From NCBI RefSeq assembly GCF_004127445.1, contig NZ_QEXM01000047.1, forward strand, positions 1 to 63,548: 63,548 bases of DNA. The letters are read 5' to 3'. The position numbers and the translations under genes are program-made. Within the stretch, counting starts at the first letter, position 1; each line of letters opens with the position of its first letter. A model generated the notes under the pieces. It did no database searches, was not told the origin of the DNA, and worked only from the letters and a program-made list of their open reading frames with translations. The stretch comes from Streptomyces alfalfae (GTDB lineage: Bacteria; Actinomycetota; Actinomycetes; Streptomycetales; Streptomycetaceae). This document shows positions 49,805 to 57,967 of the stretch, one piece after another.

Positions 49805-50260
49805 TCAGACGAGCTCGGTGACGGTACCGCCCGCGGCGGTGATCTTCTCCTTGGCGGAGCCGGAGACGGCGTCGACCGTCACCTGCAGCGCCACGGTGAG
49901 CTCACCCTGGCCGAGCACCTTGACGAGGCTGTTCTTGCGAACGGCGCCCTTGGCGACGAGACCCTCGACGGTGACCTCGCCACCCTCCGGGTACAGCGCG
50001 CTCAGCTTGTCGAGGTTCACGACCTGGAACTCGGTCTTGAACGGGTTCTTGAAGCCCTTGAGCTTCGGGAGACGCATGTGGAGGGGCATCTGGCCACCCT
50101 CGAAGCGCTCCGGAACCTGGTAACGGGCCTTGGTGCCCTTGGTACCACGACCAGCGGTCTTACCCTTGGACGCCTCACCACGACCCACACGGGTCTTGGC
50201 GGTCTTGGCGCCCGGGGCGGGCCGGAGGTTGTGGACCTTCAGCGGGTTCTGCTCCGCCAT
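49805..50260 (-). CDS. rplO: 50S ribosomal protein L15
   Basis: This 151-residue L15 has the Gly/Lys/Arg-rich N-terminus (GRGEASKGKTAGRGTKGTKA) and the globular end. The ATG at 50260 (MAEQNPLKVHNLRP) is one base from the rpmD stop. It is the last ribosomal gene of the spc row before hairpins and secY. Confidence 0.98.
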   Translation of the reverse strand: MAEQNPLKVHNLRPAPGAKTAKTRVGRGEASKGKTAGRGTKGTKARYQVPERFEGGQMPLHMRLPKLKGFKNPFKTEFQVVNLDKLSALYPEGGEVTVEGLVAKGAVRKNSLVKVLGQGELTVALQVTVDAVSGSAKEKITAAGGTVTELV

Positions 50261-50261
50261 G

Positions 50262-50444
50262 TCAGTCGACCTCCTCAACCGTCACGAGGTGGCGGACGGT
50301 GTGCACCATTCCGCGGAACTCGGGGCGGTCCTCCTTGACGACCTGCGTGTTGATGCCCTTGAGACCAAGGGAGCGCAGGGTGTCGCGGTGGTTCTGCTTG
50401 CTGCCGATGTACGACTTCGTCTGCGTGATCTTGAGCTGCGCCAT
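50262..50444 (-). CDS. rpmD: 50S ribosomal protein L30
   Basis: This 60-residue L30 (AQLKITQTKSYIGSKQNHRD) has the bacterial short form. Its ATG overlaps the rpsE stop by one base (TAATG), so the two are coupled. Confidence 0.98.
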   Translation of the reverse strand: MAQLKITQTKSYIGSKQNHRDTLRSLGLKGINTQVVKEDRPEFRGMVHTVRHLVTVEEVD

Positions 50445-51046
50445 TACGCACCAGCCCCGGCACGCGCACGAAGCAGGGCCGCGGGGGCGACGTCCTCGAG
50501 GGGCAGACCGCGGCGGGCCGCGATCTCCTCGGGACGCTGCAGACCCTTGAGGGCCGCCACGGTCGCGTGCACGATGTTGATCGCGTTGTCGGAGCCCAGG
50601 GACTTCGACAGGATGTCGTGCACGCCGGCGCACTCGAGCACGGCACGCACCGGGCCACCGGCGATAACACCGGTACCGGGGGAAGCAGGCTTGAGCAGGA
50701 CGACGCCCGCGGCCTTCTCGCCCTGGATCGGGTGCGGGATGGTGCCCTGGATACGGGGGACCTTGAAGAAGTGCTTCTTGGCCTCCTCAACACCCTTGGC
50801 GATGGCGGCCGGCACCTCCTTGGCCTTGCCGTAACCGACACCCACGGTGCCGTCACCGTCGCCCACCACGACCAGCGCGGTGAAGCTGAAGCGACGACCA
50901 CCCTTCACAACCTTGGCGACACGGTTGATCGCGACGACGCGCTCAACGTATGCGGTCTTCTCGGCGGCAGCGCCACCGTCGCGACCCTTCCGGTCCCGCC
51001 GCTCGCCGCCACCGGCACCGCCACCGCGGCGCTGGGGTCCAGCCAT
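50444..51046 (-). CDS. rpsE: 30S ribosomal protein S5
   Basis: This 200-residue S5 has an N-terminal Gly/Arg-rich extension of about 35 residues before the double-stranded RNA-binding region (YVERVVAINRVAKVVKGGRR). It acts in decoding fidelity. GAGAGG precedes the ATG. It follows rplR after 68 nt. Confidence 0.98.
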   Translation of the reverse strand: MAGPQRRGGGAGGGERRDRKGRDGGAAAEKTAYVERVVAINRVAKVVKGGRRFSFTALVVVGDGDGTVGVGYGKAKEVPAAIAKGVEEAKKHFFKVPRIQGTIPHPIQGEKAAGVVLLKPASPGTGVIAGGPVRAVLECAGVHDILSKSLGSDNAINIVHATVAALKGLQRPEEIAARRGLPLEDVAPAALLRARAGAGA

Positions 51047-51114
51047 TGGAATTACCTCTCTCTGTTTCCGCTAGCTACGCAGCATCGAATAGTCACTGCG
51101 CGAACGGGCAGGAC

Positions 51115-51498
51115 TCAGAACTTGAGTCCGGCTTCGCGGGCGGCGTCCGCCAGGGCGGCGATGCGCCCGGCGTACTGGTTACCACCACGGTCGAACACGA
51201 CAGTCTCGACGCCGGCGGCCTTGGCGCGCTCGGCGACCAGGGCGCCGACCGACTTGGCGGCCGTGGACTTGTCGCCCTCGGCACCGCGGATCGAGGCGTC
51301 CAGGGTCGACGCCGACGCAAGGGTGTGACCCTTGATGTCGTCGATGACCTGGGCCACGATGTGGCGGTTCGAGCGCGTCACGACCAGGCGCGGACGCTCA
51401 GCCGTACCCGAGATGTGCTTACGGATGCGGATGTGACGACGCTTGATGGCAGCACGCTTGTAAGCGTCGCCCTTAGCAATCTTGACACCGTATGCCAT
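51115..51498 (-). CDS. rplR: 50S ribosomal protein L18
   Basis: This 127-residue L18 binds 5S rRNA. It begins AYGVKIAKGDAYKRAAIKRR and contains RLVVTRSNRHIVAQVIDD. It starts 3 nt after the rplF stop. Confidence 0.98.
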   Translation of the reverse strand: MAYGVKIAKGDAYKRAAIKRRHIRIRKHISGTAERPRLVVTRSNRHIVAQVIDDIKGHTLASASTLDASIRGAEGDKSTAAKSVGALVAERAKAAGVETVVFDRGGNQYAGRIAALADAAREAGLKF

Positions 51499-51501
51499 GG
51501 C

Positions 51502-52041
51502 TTACTTACCCGCCTTTCCGACCTTGCGGCGGATGACTTCGCCTTCGTACTTGACGCCCTTGGCCTTGTACGGGTCGGGCTTGCGCAGCTTGCGGATGTT
51601 GGCCGCAACCTCGCCGACCTTCTGCTTGTCGATGCCCTCGACCGAGAACTTGGTCGCCGATTCGACCTTGAAGGAGATGCCCTCGGGCGCCTCGATCAGG
51701 ATCGGGTGGCTGTAGCCGAGCGAGAACTCCAGGTTGGAGCCCTTCGCCAGGACGCGGTAACCGACACCGCTGATTTCGAGCTTCTTCACGTAACCCTGGG
51801 TCACGCCGGTGATCATGTTCGCCACCAGCGTGCGGGACAGGCCGTGGAGGGCCTTGTTCTGACGCTCGTCGTTCGGGCGGGTGACGTTCAGAACGCCGTC
51901 CTCACCCTTAGCGATCTCGATCGGCGCGACGATGGTGTGGCTCAGGGTGCCCTTGGGACCCTTGACCGCGACCGTCTGGCCGTCGATGGTGACGTCCACG
52001 CCGGCGGGAACCGTGATGGGGAGCTTGCCAATACGCGACAT
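51502..52041 (-). CDS. rplF: 50S ribosomal protein L6
   Basis: This 179-residue L6 has two repeated domains (SRIGKLPITVPAGVDVTIDG; then the YSHPILIEAPEGI region and KPDPYKAKGVKYEGE). GGAGG lies 8 nt before the ATG. It follows rpsH by 21 nt. Confidence 0.98.
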   Translation of the reverse strand: MSRIGKLPITVPAGVDVTIDGQTVAVKGPKGTLSHTIVAPIEIAKGEDGVLNVTRPNDERQNKALHGLSRTLVANMITGVTQGYVKKLEISGVGYRVLAKGSNLEFSLGYSHPILIEAPEGISFKVESATKFSVEGIDKQKVGEVAANIRKLRKPDPYKAKGVKYEGEVIRRKVGKAGK

Positions 52042-52062
52042 TAGCTATTCCTCCGTTCCCGA

Positions 52063-52461
52063 CTACCAGACGTAGGCGAGGACTTCCCCACCTACGCCCT
52101 TCTTGCCTGCCTGCTGGCCGGTCAGGAGACCGTGCGACGTGGAGATGATCGCCACGCCGAGGCCGCCGAGGACCTTCGGCAGGTTGGTGGACTTCGCGTA
52201 AACCCGGAGACCGGGCTTGGAGATCCGCTTGATGCCCGCGATGGAGCGCTCACGGTTCGGGCCGAACTTCAGCTCGAGAACGAGGTTCTTGCCGACCTCG
52301 GCGTCCTCGACCTTCCAGCCCGTGATGAAGCCCTCCTGCTGGAGGATCTCCGCGATGTGAGACTTGATCTTGCTGTGCGGCATCGCCACGGTGTCGTGGT
52401 ACGCCGAGTTCGCGTTACGCAGACGAGTCAGCATGTCCGCGATCGGATCAGTCATGGTCAT
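52063..52461 (-). CDS. rpsH: 30S ribosomal protein S8
   Basis: This 132-residue S8 (DPIADMLTRLRNANSAYHDT ... TSHGLLTGQQAGKKGVGGE) binds 16S helix 21 and in E. coli represses the spc operon. The ATG at 52461 or that at 52455 may be used. A spacer of 219 nt separates it from rpsZ. That is long for this operon and contains the short hairpin GGGCG/CGCCC (52572-52586). Confidence 0.98.
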   Translation of the reverse strand: MTMTDPIADMLTRLRNANSAYHDTVAMPHSKIKSHIAEILQQEGFITGWKVEDAEVGKNLVLELKFGPNRERSIAGIKRISKPGLRVYAKSTNLPKVLGGLGVAIISTSHGLLTGQQAGKKGVGGEVLAYVW

Positions 52462-52680
52462 GAATTGGCCTTCGGCCTCTCTCGCCGGGGTTTCCTATCT
52501 GCGCCATCCCTCTCCCCACTCAGAGGCGGGACGGGTGCGGCGCGGGGACCTACGGCGTAGTAAGTCGGTCAGGGCGGCAGACGCCCAACCCTCCTAGCCT
52601 AAGCCATGGAGGGGCGGGCCTCTGCCGACCCTTTACTTACCGAGAGATCCAGGAGTCCTGAAAACCCTTGAAGGGCAGGA

Positions 52681-52866
52681 CTACCAGGAGCTCTTGGTCA
52701 CGCCCGGCAGCTCGCCACGGTGAGCCATCTCACGAAGGCACACGCGGCAGAGACCGAACTTGCGGTAGACGGAGTGCGGACGGCCGCAGCGCTGGCAGCG
52801 GGTGTACGCACGCACACCGAACTTGGGCTTACGAGCAGCCTTGGCAATCAGAGCCTTCTTCGCCAT
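52681..52866 (-). CDS. rpsZ: 30S ribosomal protein S14, zinc-binding type Z
   Basis: This 61-residue short S14 has Cys24, Cys27, Cys40 and Cys43 as zinc ligands (CQRC, CRVC). It is the C+ form; a longer zinc-independent S14 is usually encoded elsewhere under Zur control. It follows rplE by 5 nt. Confidence 0.98.
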   Translation of the reverse strand: MAKKALIAKAARKPKFGVRAYTRCQRCGRPHSVYRKFGLCRVCLREMAHRGELPGVTKSSW

Positions 52867-52871
52867 CTCGC

Positions 52872-53429
52872 TTACGCCTCCTTGAACGGGAAGCCGAGGT
52901 GACGAAGGAGCGCACGGCCCTCAGCGTCGTTGGTCGCCGTGGTCACCACGGTGATGTCCATACCCCGGACGCGGTCGATCTTGTCCTGGTCGATCTCGTG
53001 GAACATGACCTGCTCCGTGAGACCGAAGGTGTAGTTGCCACGGCCGTCGAACTGCTTGGGGGACAGACCGCGGAAGTCGCGGATGCGCGGCAGCGCGAGC
53101 GACAGGGTGCGGTCCAGGAACTCCCACATGCGGTCGCCACGGAGCGTGACGTGGCAGCCGATCGGCTGACCCTCGCGCAGCTTGAACTGCGCGATGGACT
53201 TCCGGGCCTTCGTCACGGCCGGCTTCTGGCCGGTGATCGTGGTGAGGTCGCGGATGGCGCCGTCGATCAGCTTCGAGTCACGGGCAGCGTCGCCGACACC
53301 CATGTTGACCACGATCTTGACGAGGCCGGGGATCTGCATGACGTTCTCGTACGAGAACTCCTCACGCAGCTTGCCCGCGATCTCCTCGCGGTACTTCGTC
53401 TTGAGACGCGGAGTGGTGGTGGTCGTCAT
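52872..53429 (-). CDS. rplE: 50S ribosomal protein L5
   Basis: This 185-residue L5 binds 5S rRNA and contacts P-site tRNA. KIVVNMGVGDAARDSKLI and RIRDFRGLSPKQFDGRGNY are typical. Its ATG overlaps the rplX stop by one base. Confidence 0.98.
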   Translation of the reverse strand: MTTTTTPRLKTKYREEIAGKLREEFSYENVMQIPGLVKIVVNMGVGDAARDSKLIDGAIRDLTTITGQKPAVTKARKSIAQFKLREGQPIGCHVTLRGDRMWEFLDRTLSLALPRIRDFRGLSPKQFDGRGNYTFGLTEQVMFHEIDQDKIDRVRGMDITVVTTATNDAEGRALLRHLGFPFKEA

Positions 53430-53752
53430 CAGATGTCCTCACCCGTCCGCTTGGCAACGCGGATCTTGTTGCCCTCGTCGTCGAAGCGGTAACCGACGCG
53501 CGTGACGACCTTGTTGCCGTCCTTCTCCACGACCAGCTGGACGTTGGAGACGTGGACGGGGGCCTCGGTGGTCACGATGCCGCCGGCCTGCGAGCCGCTG
53601 GCGGTCGGGCCGGCCTTCGTGTGCTTCTTGACCCGGTTGACACCCTCGACCAGGACGCGCTCGTCGCGCGGGTAAGCGGCAATGACCTTGCCCTGCTTGC
53701 CCTTGTCCTTACCGGTGATGACCTGGACCAGGTCGCCCTTCTTGATCTTCAT
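53429..53752 (-). CDS. rplX: 50S ribosomal protein L24
   Basis: This 107-residue L24 has an N-terminal KOW motif (KIKKGDLVQVITGKDKGKQG) and starts assembly of the 50S subunit. It starts 2 nt after the rplN stop. Confidence 0.98.
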   Translation of the reverse strand: MKIKKGDLVQVITGKDKGKQGKVIAAYPRDERVLVEGVNRVKKHTKAGPTASGSQAGGIVTTEAPVHVSNVQLVVEKDGNKVVTRVGYRFDDEGNKIRVAKRTGEDI

Positions 53753-53754
53753 GC

Positions 53755-54123
53755 TTACAGCACCTCCGGCGCGAGCGAGATGATCTTCATGAACTTCTTC
53801 TCGCGCAGCTCACGGCCCACGGGGCCGAAGATACGGGTGCCGCGAGGGTCGCCGTCGTTCTTCAGAATGACGGCGGCGTTCTCGTCGAAGCGGATGTACG
53901 AGCCGTCCGGACGGCGGCGCTCCTTGACGGTGCGAACGATGACCGCCTTGACGACGTCACCCTTCTTCACGTTGCCACCGGGGATCGCGTCCTTGACGGT
54001 GGCGACGATGACGTCACCGATGCCCGCGTAGCGGCGACCCGAGCCACCGAGAACACGGATGGTGAGAATTTCCTTCGCACCCGTGTTGTCGGCGACGCGC
54101 AGTCGCGACTCCTGCTGGATCAC
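53755..54123 (-). CDS. rplN: 50S ribosomal protein L14
   Basis: This 122-residue L14 (MIQQESRLRVADNTGAKEIL) is complete. It is the first gene of the spc part of the cluster, preceded by two strong hairpins after rpsQ. A CAGGAG lies before the ATG. Confidence 0.98.
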   Translation of the reverse strand: MIQQESRLRVADNTGAKEILTIRVLGGSGRRYAGIGDVIVATVKDAIPGGNVKKGDVVKAVIVRTVKERRRPDGSYIRFDENAAVILKNDGDPRGTRIFGPVGRELREKKFMKIISLAPEVL

Positions 54124-54151
54124 GTCTATCTCCTGATTGTCTGCCGGTTCC

Positions 54152-54180
54152 CCCGGGGCAGTTCAGCGAACTGCCCCGGG
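54152..54180 (-). terminator. Hairpin at the S10/spc junction, second
   Basis: A perfect 13-bp stem (CCCGGGGCAGTTC and complement) with a 3-nt loop lies 29 nt before the rplN start. It is strong enough to end or pause transcription. Confidence 0.85.
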
Positions 54181-54196
54181 AGCCTGGCGGAACGAA

Positions 54197-54220
54197 CTCC
54201 GAGGGGGGTGCCCCTCGGAG
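54197..54220 (-). terminator. Hairpin at the S10/spc junction, first
   Basis: A perfect 10-bp stem (CTCCGAGGGG and complement) with a 4-nt loop begins 3 nt after the rpsQ stop. Confidence 0.85.
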
Positions 54221-54222
54221 AA

Positions 54223-54507
54223 TTACTTGGCCTTCTCGAGGATCTCGACGATGCGCCAGCGCTTGGTGGCGGACAGCGGACGCGTCTCCATCAGGAGGAC
54301 GCGGTCGCCGACGCCGGCAGCGTTCTGCTCGTCGTGCGCCTTGAGCTTGTTCGTACGGCGGATGACCTTGCCGTACAGCGCGTGCTTGACGCGGTCCTCG
54401 ACGGCGACGACGACGGTCTTGTCCATCTTGTCGCTGACGACCAGGCCCTCACGGGTCTTGCGGAAGCCGCGGGTCTCAGTCTTCTCAGTCACGTTGCTCT
54501 CGCTCAT
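54223..54507 (-). CDS. rpsQ: 30S ribosomal protein S17
   Basis: This 94-residue OB-fold S17 (TRKTREGLVVSDKMDKTVVV after a short acidic start) is the last gene of the S10 part. Its ATG overlaps the rpmC stop by one base, and two hairpins follow the stop. Confidence 0.98.
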   Translation of the reverse strand: MSESNVTEKTETRGFRKTREGLVVSDKMDKTVVVAVEDRVKHALYGKVIRRTNKLKAHDEQNAAGVGDRVLLMETRPLSATKRWRIVEILEKAK

Positions 54508-54731
54508 CAGGCGCTCTCCACCGTCTCGATGCCCAGCTCGCGCTCACGCATCAGGGTGTAGATCCGCGCGATGTCCTTACGGACGGCCTTGAGCCGGCCG
54601 TGGTTCTCGAGCTGACCCGTCGCCGCCTGGAAGCGGAGGTTGAACAGCTCTTCCTTGGCCTCGCGAAGCTTGTTGACAAGCTCCTCGTTGCCCAGCTCGC
54701 GCAGCTCGGACGCCTTGGTACCGGCCGACAT
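54507..54731 (-). CDS. rpmC: 50S ribosomal protein L29
   Basis: This 74-residue helical-hairpin L29 (ELRELGNEELVNKLREAKEE) forms part of the exit-tunnel rim. The ATG at 54731 overlaps the rplP stop by one base, which I prefer to the GTG just before it. Confidence 0.98.
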   Translation of the reverse strand: MSAGTKASELRELGNEELVNKLREAKEELFNLRFQAATGQLENHGRLKAVRKDIARIYTLMRERELGIETVESA

Positions 54732-55150
54732 CACGACTCACCTGCCTCGCGCCGGACGATGCGGCACTTCATCGGAAGCTTGTGAGCAGCGCGGGTGAGC
54801 GCCTCACGAGCAATCTTCTCGTTCGGGTAGGACAGCTCGAACATCACCCGACCGGGCTTGACGTTCGCGATCCACCACTCGGGAGAACCCTTACCGGAAC
54901 CCATGCGGGTCTCGGCGGGCTTCTTGGTGAGCGGACGGTCCGGGTAGATGTTGATCCAGACCTTGCCGCCACGCTTGATGTGGCGGGTCATCGCGATACG
55001 AGCCGCCTCGATCTGGCGGTTGGTCACGTACGCCGGAGTGAGGGCCTGAATGCCGTACTCGCCGAACGCAACCTGCGTACCACCCTTGGACATACCGCTG
55101 CGCTTCGGGTGGTGCTGCTTGCGGTGCTTGACCCTACGGGGGATCAGCAT
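54731..55150 (-). CDS. rplP: 50S ribosomal protein L16
   Basis: This 139-residue L16 sits near the A-site tRNA. It begins MLIPRRVKHRKQHHPKRSG and contains PLTKKPAETRMGSGKGSPEW. It starts 5 nt after the rpsC stop. Confidence 0.98.
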   Translation of the reverse strand: MLIPRRVKHRKQHHPKRSGMSKGGTQVAFGEYGIQALTPAYVTNRQIEAARIAMTRHIKRGGKVWINIYPDRPLTKKPAETRMGSGKGSPEWWIANVKPGRVMFELSYPNEKIAREALTRAAHKLPMKCRIVRREAGES

Positions 55151-55155
55151 TTCGG

Positions 55156-55989
55156 TCAGGCCTCCGTTCCGGTGCTCTCAGCAGCCGGAGCAGCGGCGGG
55201 CGCCTCGGCCTTGGGGGCCTCGGCGGCCGGAGCCGACTGCTGCGGCTTGCGACCGCGACCGCCACGCTCGCCACCGCGGCCACCACGGGCCGGGCGGTCG
55301 TTGCCACCACGGGCCGGGCGGTTGCCGGCGCGGGCAGCGGCGTTCTCGGCGCGAACCTCGGCGATGTTCTTGACGTCGCCCTTGTAGATCCAGACCTTCA
55401 CGCCGATGCGGCCGAAGGTCGTCTTGGCCTCGAAGAAGCCGTAGTCGACGTTGGCGCGGAGCGTGTGCAGGGGCACGCGGCCCTCGCGGTAGAACTCCGA
55501 GCGCGACATCTCGGCGCCGCCGAGACGGCCACCACACTGGATCTTGATGCCCTTGGCGCCCGCCTTCATCGCCGACTGCATGCTCTTACGCATGGCGCGA
55601 CGGAAGGAGACGCGGGAGGACAGCTGCTCCGCCACGGCCTGGGCCACGAGCTGAGCGTCGACCTCGGGGTTCTTGACCTCGAGGATGTTCAGCTGGACCT
55701 GCTTGCCCGTGAGCTTCTCGAGGTCACCGCGGATGCGGTCGGCCTCGGCGCCACGGCGGCCGATGACGATGCCGGGACGGGCGGTGTGGATGTCCACACG
55801 CACGCGGTCACGGGTGCGCTCGATCTCCACCTTCGAGATGCCGGCGCGCTCCATGCCGGACGTCATCATCCGACGGATGGCGACGTCTTCCTTGACGTAG
55901 TCCTTGTACAGCTTGTCGGCGTACCAACGCGACTTGAAGTCGGTCGTGACACCGAGCCGGAACCCGTGCGGGTTTACCTTCTGGCCCAT
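55156..55989 (-). CDS. rpsC: 30S ribosomal protein S3
   Basis: This 277-residue S3 has the KH domain (IVIGRRGAEADRIRGDLEK) and the C-terminal domain at the mRNA entry. A Gly/Arg/Ala-rich extension of about 60 residues, longer than in E. coli, ends the protein. The extension includes a duplicated PARGG(N/R) segment coded by a 20-bp exact repeat. It overlaps the rplV stop by one base. Confidence 0.98.
   Translation of the reverse strand: MGQKVNPHGFRLGVTTDFKSRWYADKLYKDYVKEDVAIRRMMTSGMERAGISKVEIERTRDRVRVDIHTARPGIVIGRRGAEADRIRGDLEKLTGKQVQLNILEVKNPEVDAQLVAQAVAEQLSSRVSFRRAMRKSMQSAMKAGAKGIKIQCGGRLGGAEMSRSEFYREGRVPLHTLRANVDYGFFEAKTTFGRIGVKVWIYKGDVKNIAEVRAENAAARAGNRPARGGNDRPARGGRGGERGGRGRKPQQSAPAAEAPKAEAPAAAPAAESTGTEA
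55279..55322 (-). repeat. 20-bp exact direct repeat in the rpsC tail
   Basis: GCCACCACGGGCCGGGCGGT (plus-strand reading) occurs at 55279-55298 and 55303-55322, a 24-bp period. It codes two copies of an R-P-A-R-G-G-N-type unit in the disordered S3 tail, so copy number may vary between strains. Confidence 0.8.
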
Positions 55990-56336
55990 TACCGGGTTCC
56001 TTCCTTGCTGCTGACGACCACGGTGATGTGGCTGGTCCGCTTACGGATCCGGTAGGCACGGCCCTGGGCACGCGGACGGAACCGCTTCAGGGTCGGGCCC
56101 TCATCCACGTACGCCTCGCTGATGACCAGCGAAGAGGCGTCAGAGTGGTCGTAGTTGTGCGCGGCGTTGGCAATGGCGCTGTCCAGCACCTTGCCGACCG
56201 GCACGCTCGCGGCCTGCGGGGCGAAACGCAGGACCGCCTGAGCCTCCGTGGCATCCATGCCACGGATGAGGTCCACCACGCGGCGGGCCTTCATGGGCGT
56301 GACGCGGATGTACCGCGCCTGGGCCCTGGCTTCCAT
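55989..56336 (-). CDS. rplV: 50S ribosomal protein L22
   Basis: This 115-residue L22 has the globular part (EARAQARYIRVTPMKARRVV) and the extended hairpin (EGPTLKRFRPRAQGRAYRIR) that lines the exit tunnel. I chose the ATG at 56336, which has AAGGGA upstream; an ATG 24 nt earlier is in frame. Confidence 0.97.
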   Translation of the reverse strand: MEARAQARYIRVTPMKARRVVDLIRGMDATEAQAVLRFAPQAASVPVGKVLDSAIANAAHNYDHSDASSLVISEAYVDEGPTLKRFRPRAQGRAYRIRKRTSHITVVVSSKEGTR

Positions 56337-56377
56337 GGTTGTCCCTTCGGTGTTAGTCATAGTCGTTCCACCCCGCG

Positions 56378-56659
56378 CTAGCGGCGCTTCGACTTCCGGT
56401 CGTCCTTGACGTGGCCGCGGAAGGTGCGAGTCGGCGAGAACTCGCCGAGCTTGTGGCCGACCATCGACTCGGTGACGAACACCGGGATGTGGGTCTTGCC
56501 GTTGTGCACCGCGATCGTGTGACCCAGCATGCTGGGGACGATCATCGAGCGACGGGACCAGGTCTTGATGACGTTCTTGGTGCCGGCTTCGTTCTGGGCG
56601 TCCACCTTCTTTACGAGGTGGTCGTCGACGAAGGGCCCCTTCTTGAGACTGCGCGGCAT
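56378..56659 (-). CDS. rpsS: 30S ribosomal protein S19
   Basis: This 93-residue S19 (PRSLKKGPFVDDHLVKKVDA ... GHKLGEFSPTRTFRGHVKDD) forms a complex with S13 in the head. It follows rplB by 12 nt. Confidence 0.98.
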   Translation of the reverse strand: MPRSLKKGPFVDDHLVKKVDAQNEAGTKNVIKTWSRRSMIVPSMLGHTIAVHNGKTHIPVFVTESMVGHKLGEFSPTRTFRGHVKDDRKSKRR

Positions 56660-56671
56660 CTAAACCCGCTC

Positions 56672-57508
56672 CTAGCGCTTCTTGTTCGACTTGCGGCGGC
56701 GGACGATGTACTTGTTGCTCGCCTTGTTGCGATCACGAGTACGACCCTCCTTCTGGCCCCACGGCGAGACCGGGTGGCGACCACCGGAGGTCTTGCCCTC
56801 ACCACCACCGTGCGGGTGGTCGACCGGGTTCATCACGACACCACGCACGGTCGGGCGGACGCCCTTCCAGCGCATACGGCCGGCCTTGCCCCAGTTGATG
56901 TTCGACTGCTCGGCGTTGCCGACCTCGCCGATGGTGGCGCGGCAGCGGACGTCGACCAGGCGGATCTCACCGGACGGCATGCGAAGGTGCGCCATGGCGC
57001 CTTCCTTCGCGAGCAGCTGCACGGAGGCACCCGCGGAGCGGGCGAACTTCGCGCCGCCGCCGGGCCGCAGCTCGATGGCGTGGATGGTCGTACCGACCGG
57101 GATGTTGCGCAGCGCCATGTTGTTGCCGGGCTTGATGTCGGCGCCGGGGCCGCTCTCAATCCGGTCACCCTGCTGCGTGCCGCGCGGGGCGAGGATGTAG
57201 CGCTTCTCGCCGTCCGCGTAGTGCAGCAGCGCGATGCGCGCGGTGCGGTTGGGGTCGTACTCGATGTGCGCGACCTTGGCCGGCACGCCGTCCTTGTCGT
57301 GGCGACGGAAGTCGATGACGCGGTAGGCGCGCTTGTGTCCGCCACCCTGGTGGCGAACGGTGATCCGACCGGCGTTGTTACGGCCGCCCTTGCTGTGCAG
57401 CGGGCGAACCAGCGACTTCTCCGGCGTGGACCGCGTTACCTCGACGAAGTCGGCTACGGAGGAGCCACGGCGGCCCGGCGTAGTCGGCTTGTACTTGCGG
57501 ATTCCCAT
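56672..57508 (-). CDS. rplB: 50S ribosomal protein L2
   Basis: This 278-residue L2, needed for subunit joining and peptidyl transfer, has the conserved late segment VRGVVMNPVDHPHGGGEGKT with its key His. It is complete and follows rplW after 39 nt. Confidence 0.99.
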   Translation of the reverse strand: MGIRKYKPTTPGRRGSSVADFVEVTRSTPEKSLVRPLHSKGGRNNAGRITVRHQGGGHKRAYRVIDFRRHDKDGVPAKVAHIEYDPNRTARIALLHYADGEKRYILAPRGTQQGDRIESGPGADIKPGNNMALRNIPVGTTIHAIELRPGGGAKFARSAGASVQLLAKEGAMAHLRMPSGEIRLVDVRCRATIGEVGNAEQSNINWGKAGRMRWKGVRPTVRGVVMNPVDHPHGGGEGKTSGGRHPVSPWGQKEGRTRDRNKASNKYIVRRRKSNKKR

Positions 57509-57547
57509 TTCTCAGTCCTCGTCCGATATTCGGACCAGGGCGCTCCG

Positions 57548-57967
57548 TTAGGAGGCCTGGCCGAAGATGTCGATACGGTCGCCCTCAGCAAGGGTCACGA
57601 TGGCGCGCTTGGTGTCGGCACGCTTGCCGAAACCGGTGCGCGTACGCTTCCGCTTGCCCTGACGGTTGATCGTGTTGACGCCGGTGACCTTGACCGAGAA
57701 GACCGCTTCGACGGCCTGCTTGATCTGGGTCTTGTTGGCGCCCGGAGCCACGATGAACGTGTACTTGCCCTCGTCGAGCAGCGCGTACGACTTCTCGGAG
57801 ACGACCGGCTTGACGAGGACGTCGCGCGGGTCCGAGAAGGACTTGCTCAGCGGGGTGGGCTCAACGGCGATCTTGCCCTCGGTCGCGATGCGCTTCGCCT
57901 TGGCGACACGCGCGGCCTTGGCGGCCTTCGCAGCCTTGGACGCGATGCTCTGGTGACGAATAGCCAT
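57548..57967 (-). CDS. rplW: 50S ribosomal protein L23
   Basis: This 139-residue L23 is the docking site for trigger factor and SRP at the exit tunnel. It has an N-terminal Ala/Lys-rich extension of about 40 residues before DPRDVLVKPVVSEKSYALLD. Its ATG overlaps the rplD stop by one base. Confidence 0.98.
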   Translation of the reverse strand: MAIRHQSIASKAAKAAKAARVAKAKRIATEGKIAVEPTPLSKSFSDPRDVLVKPVVSEKSYALLDEGKYTFIVAPGANKTQIKQAVEAVFSVKVTGVNTINRQGKRKRTRTGFGKRADTKRAIVTLAEGDRIDIFGQAS

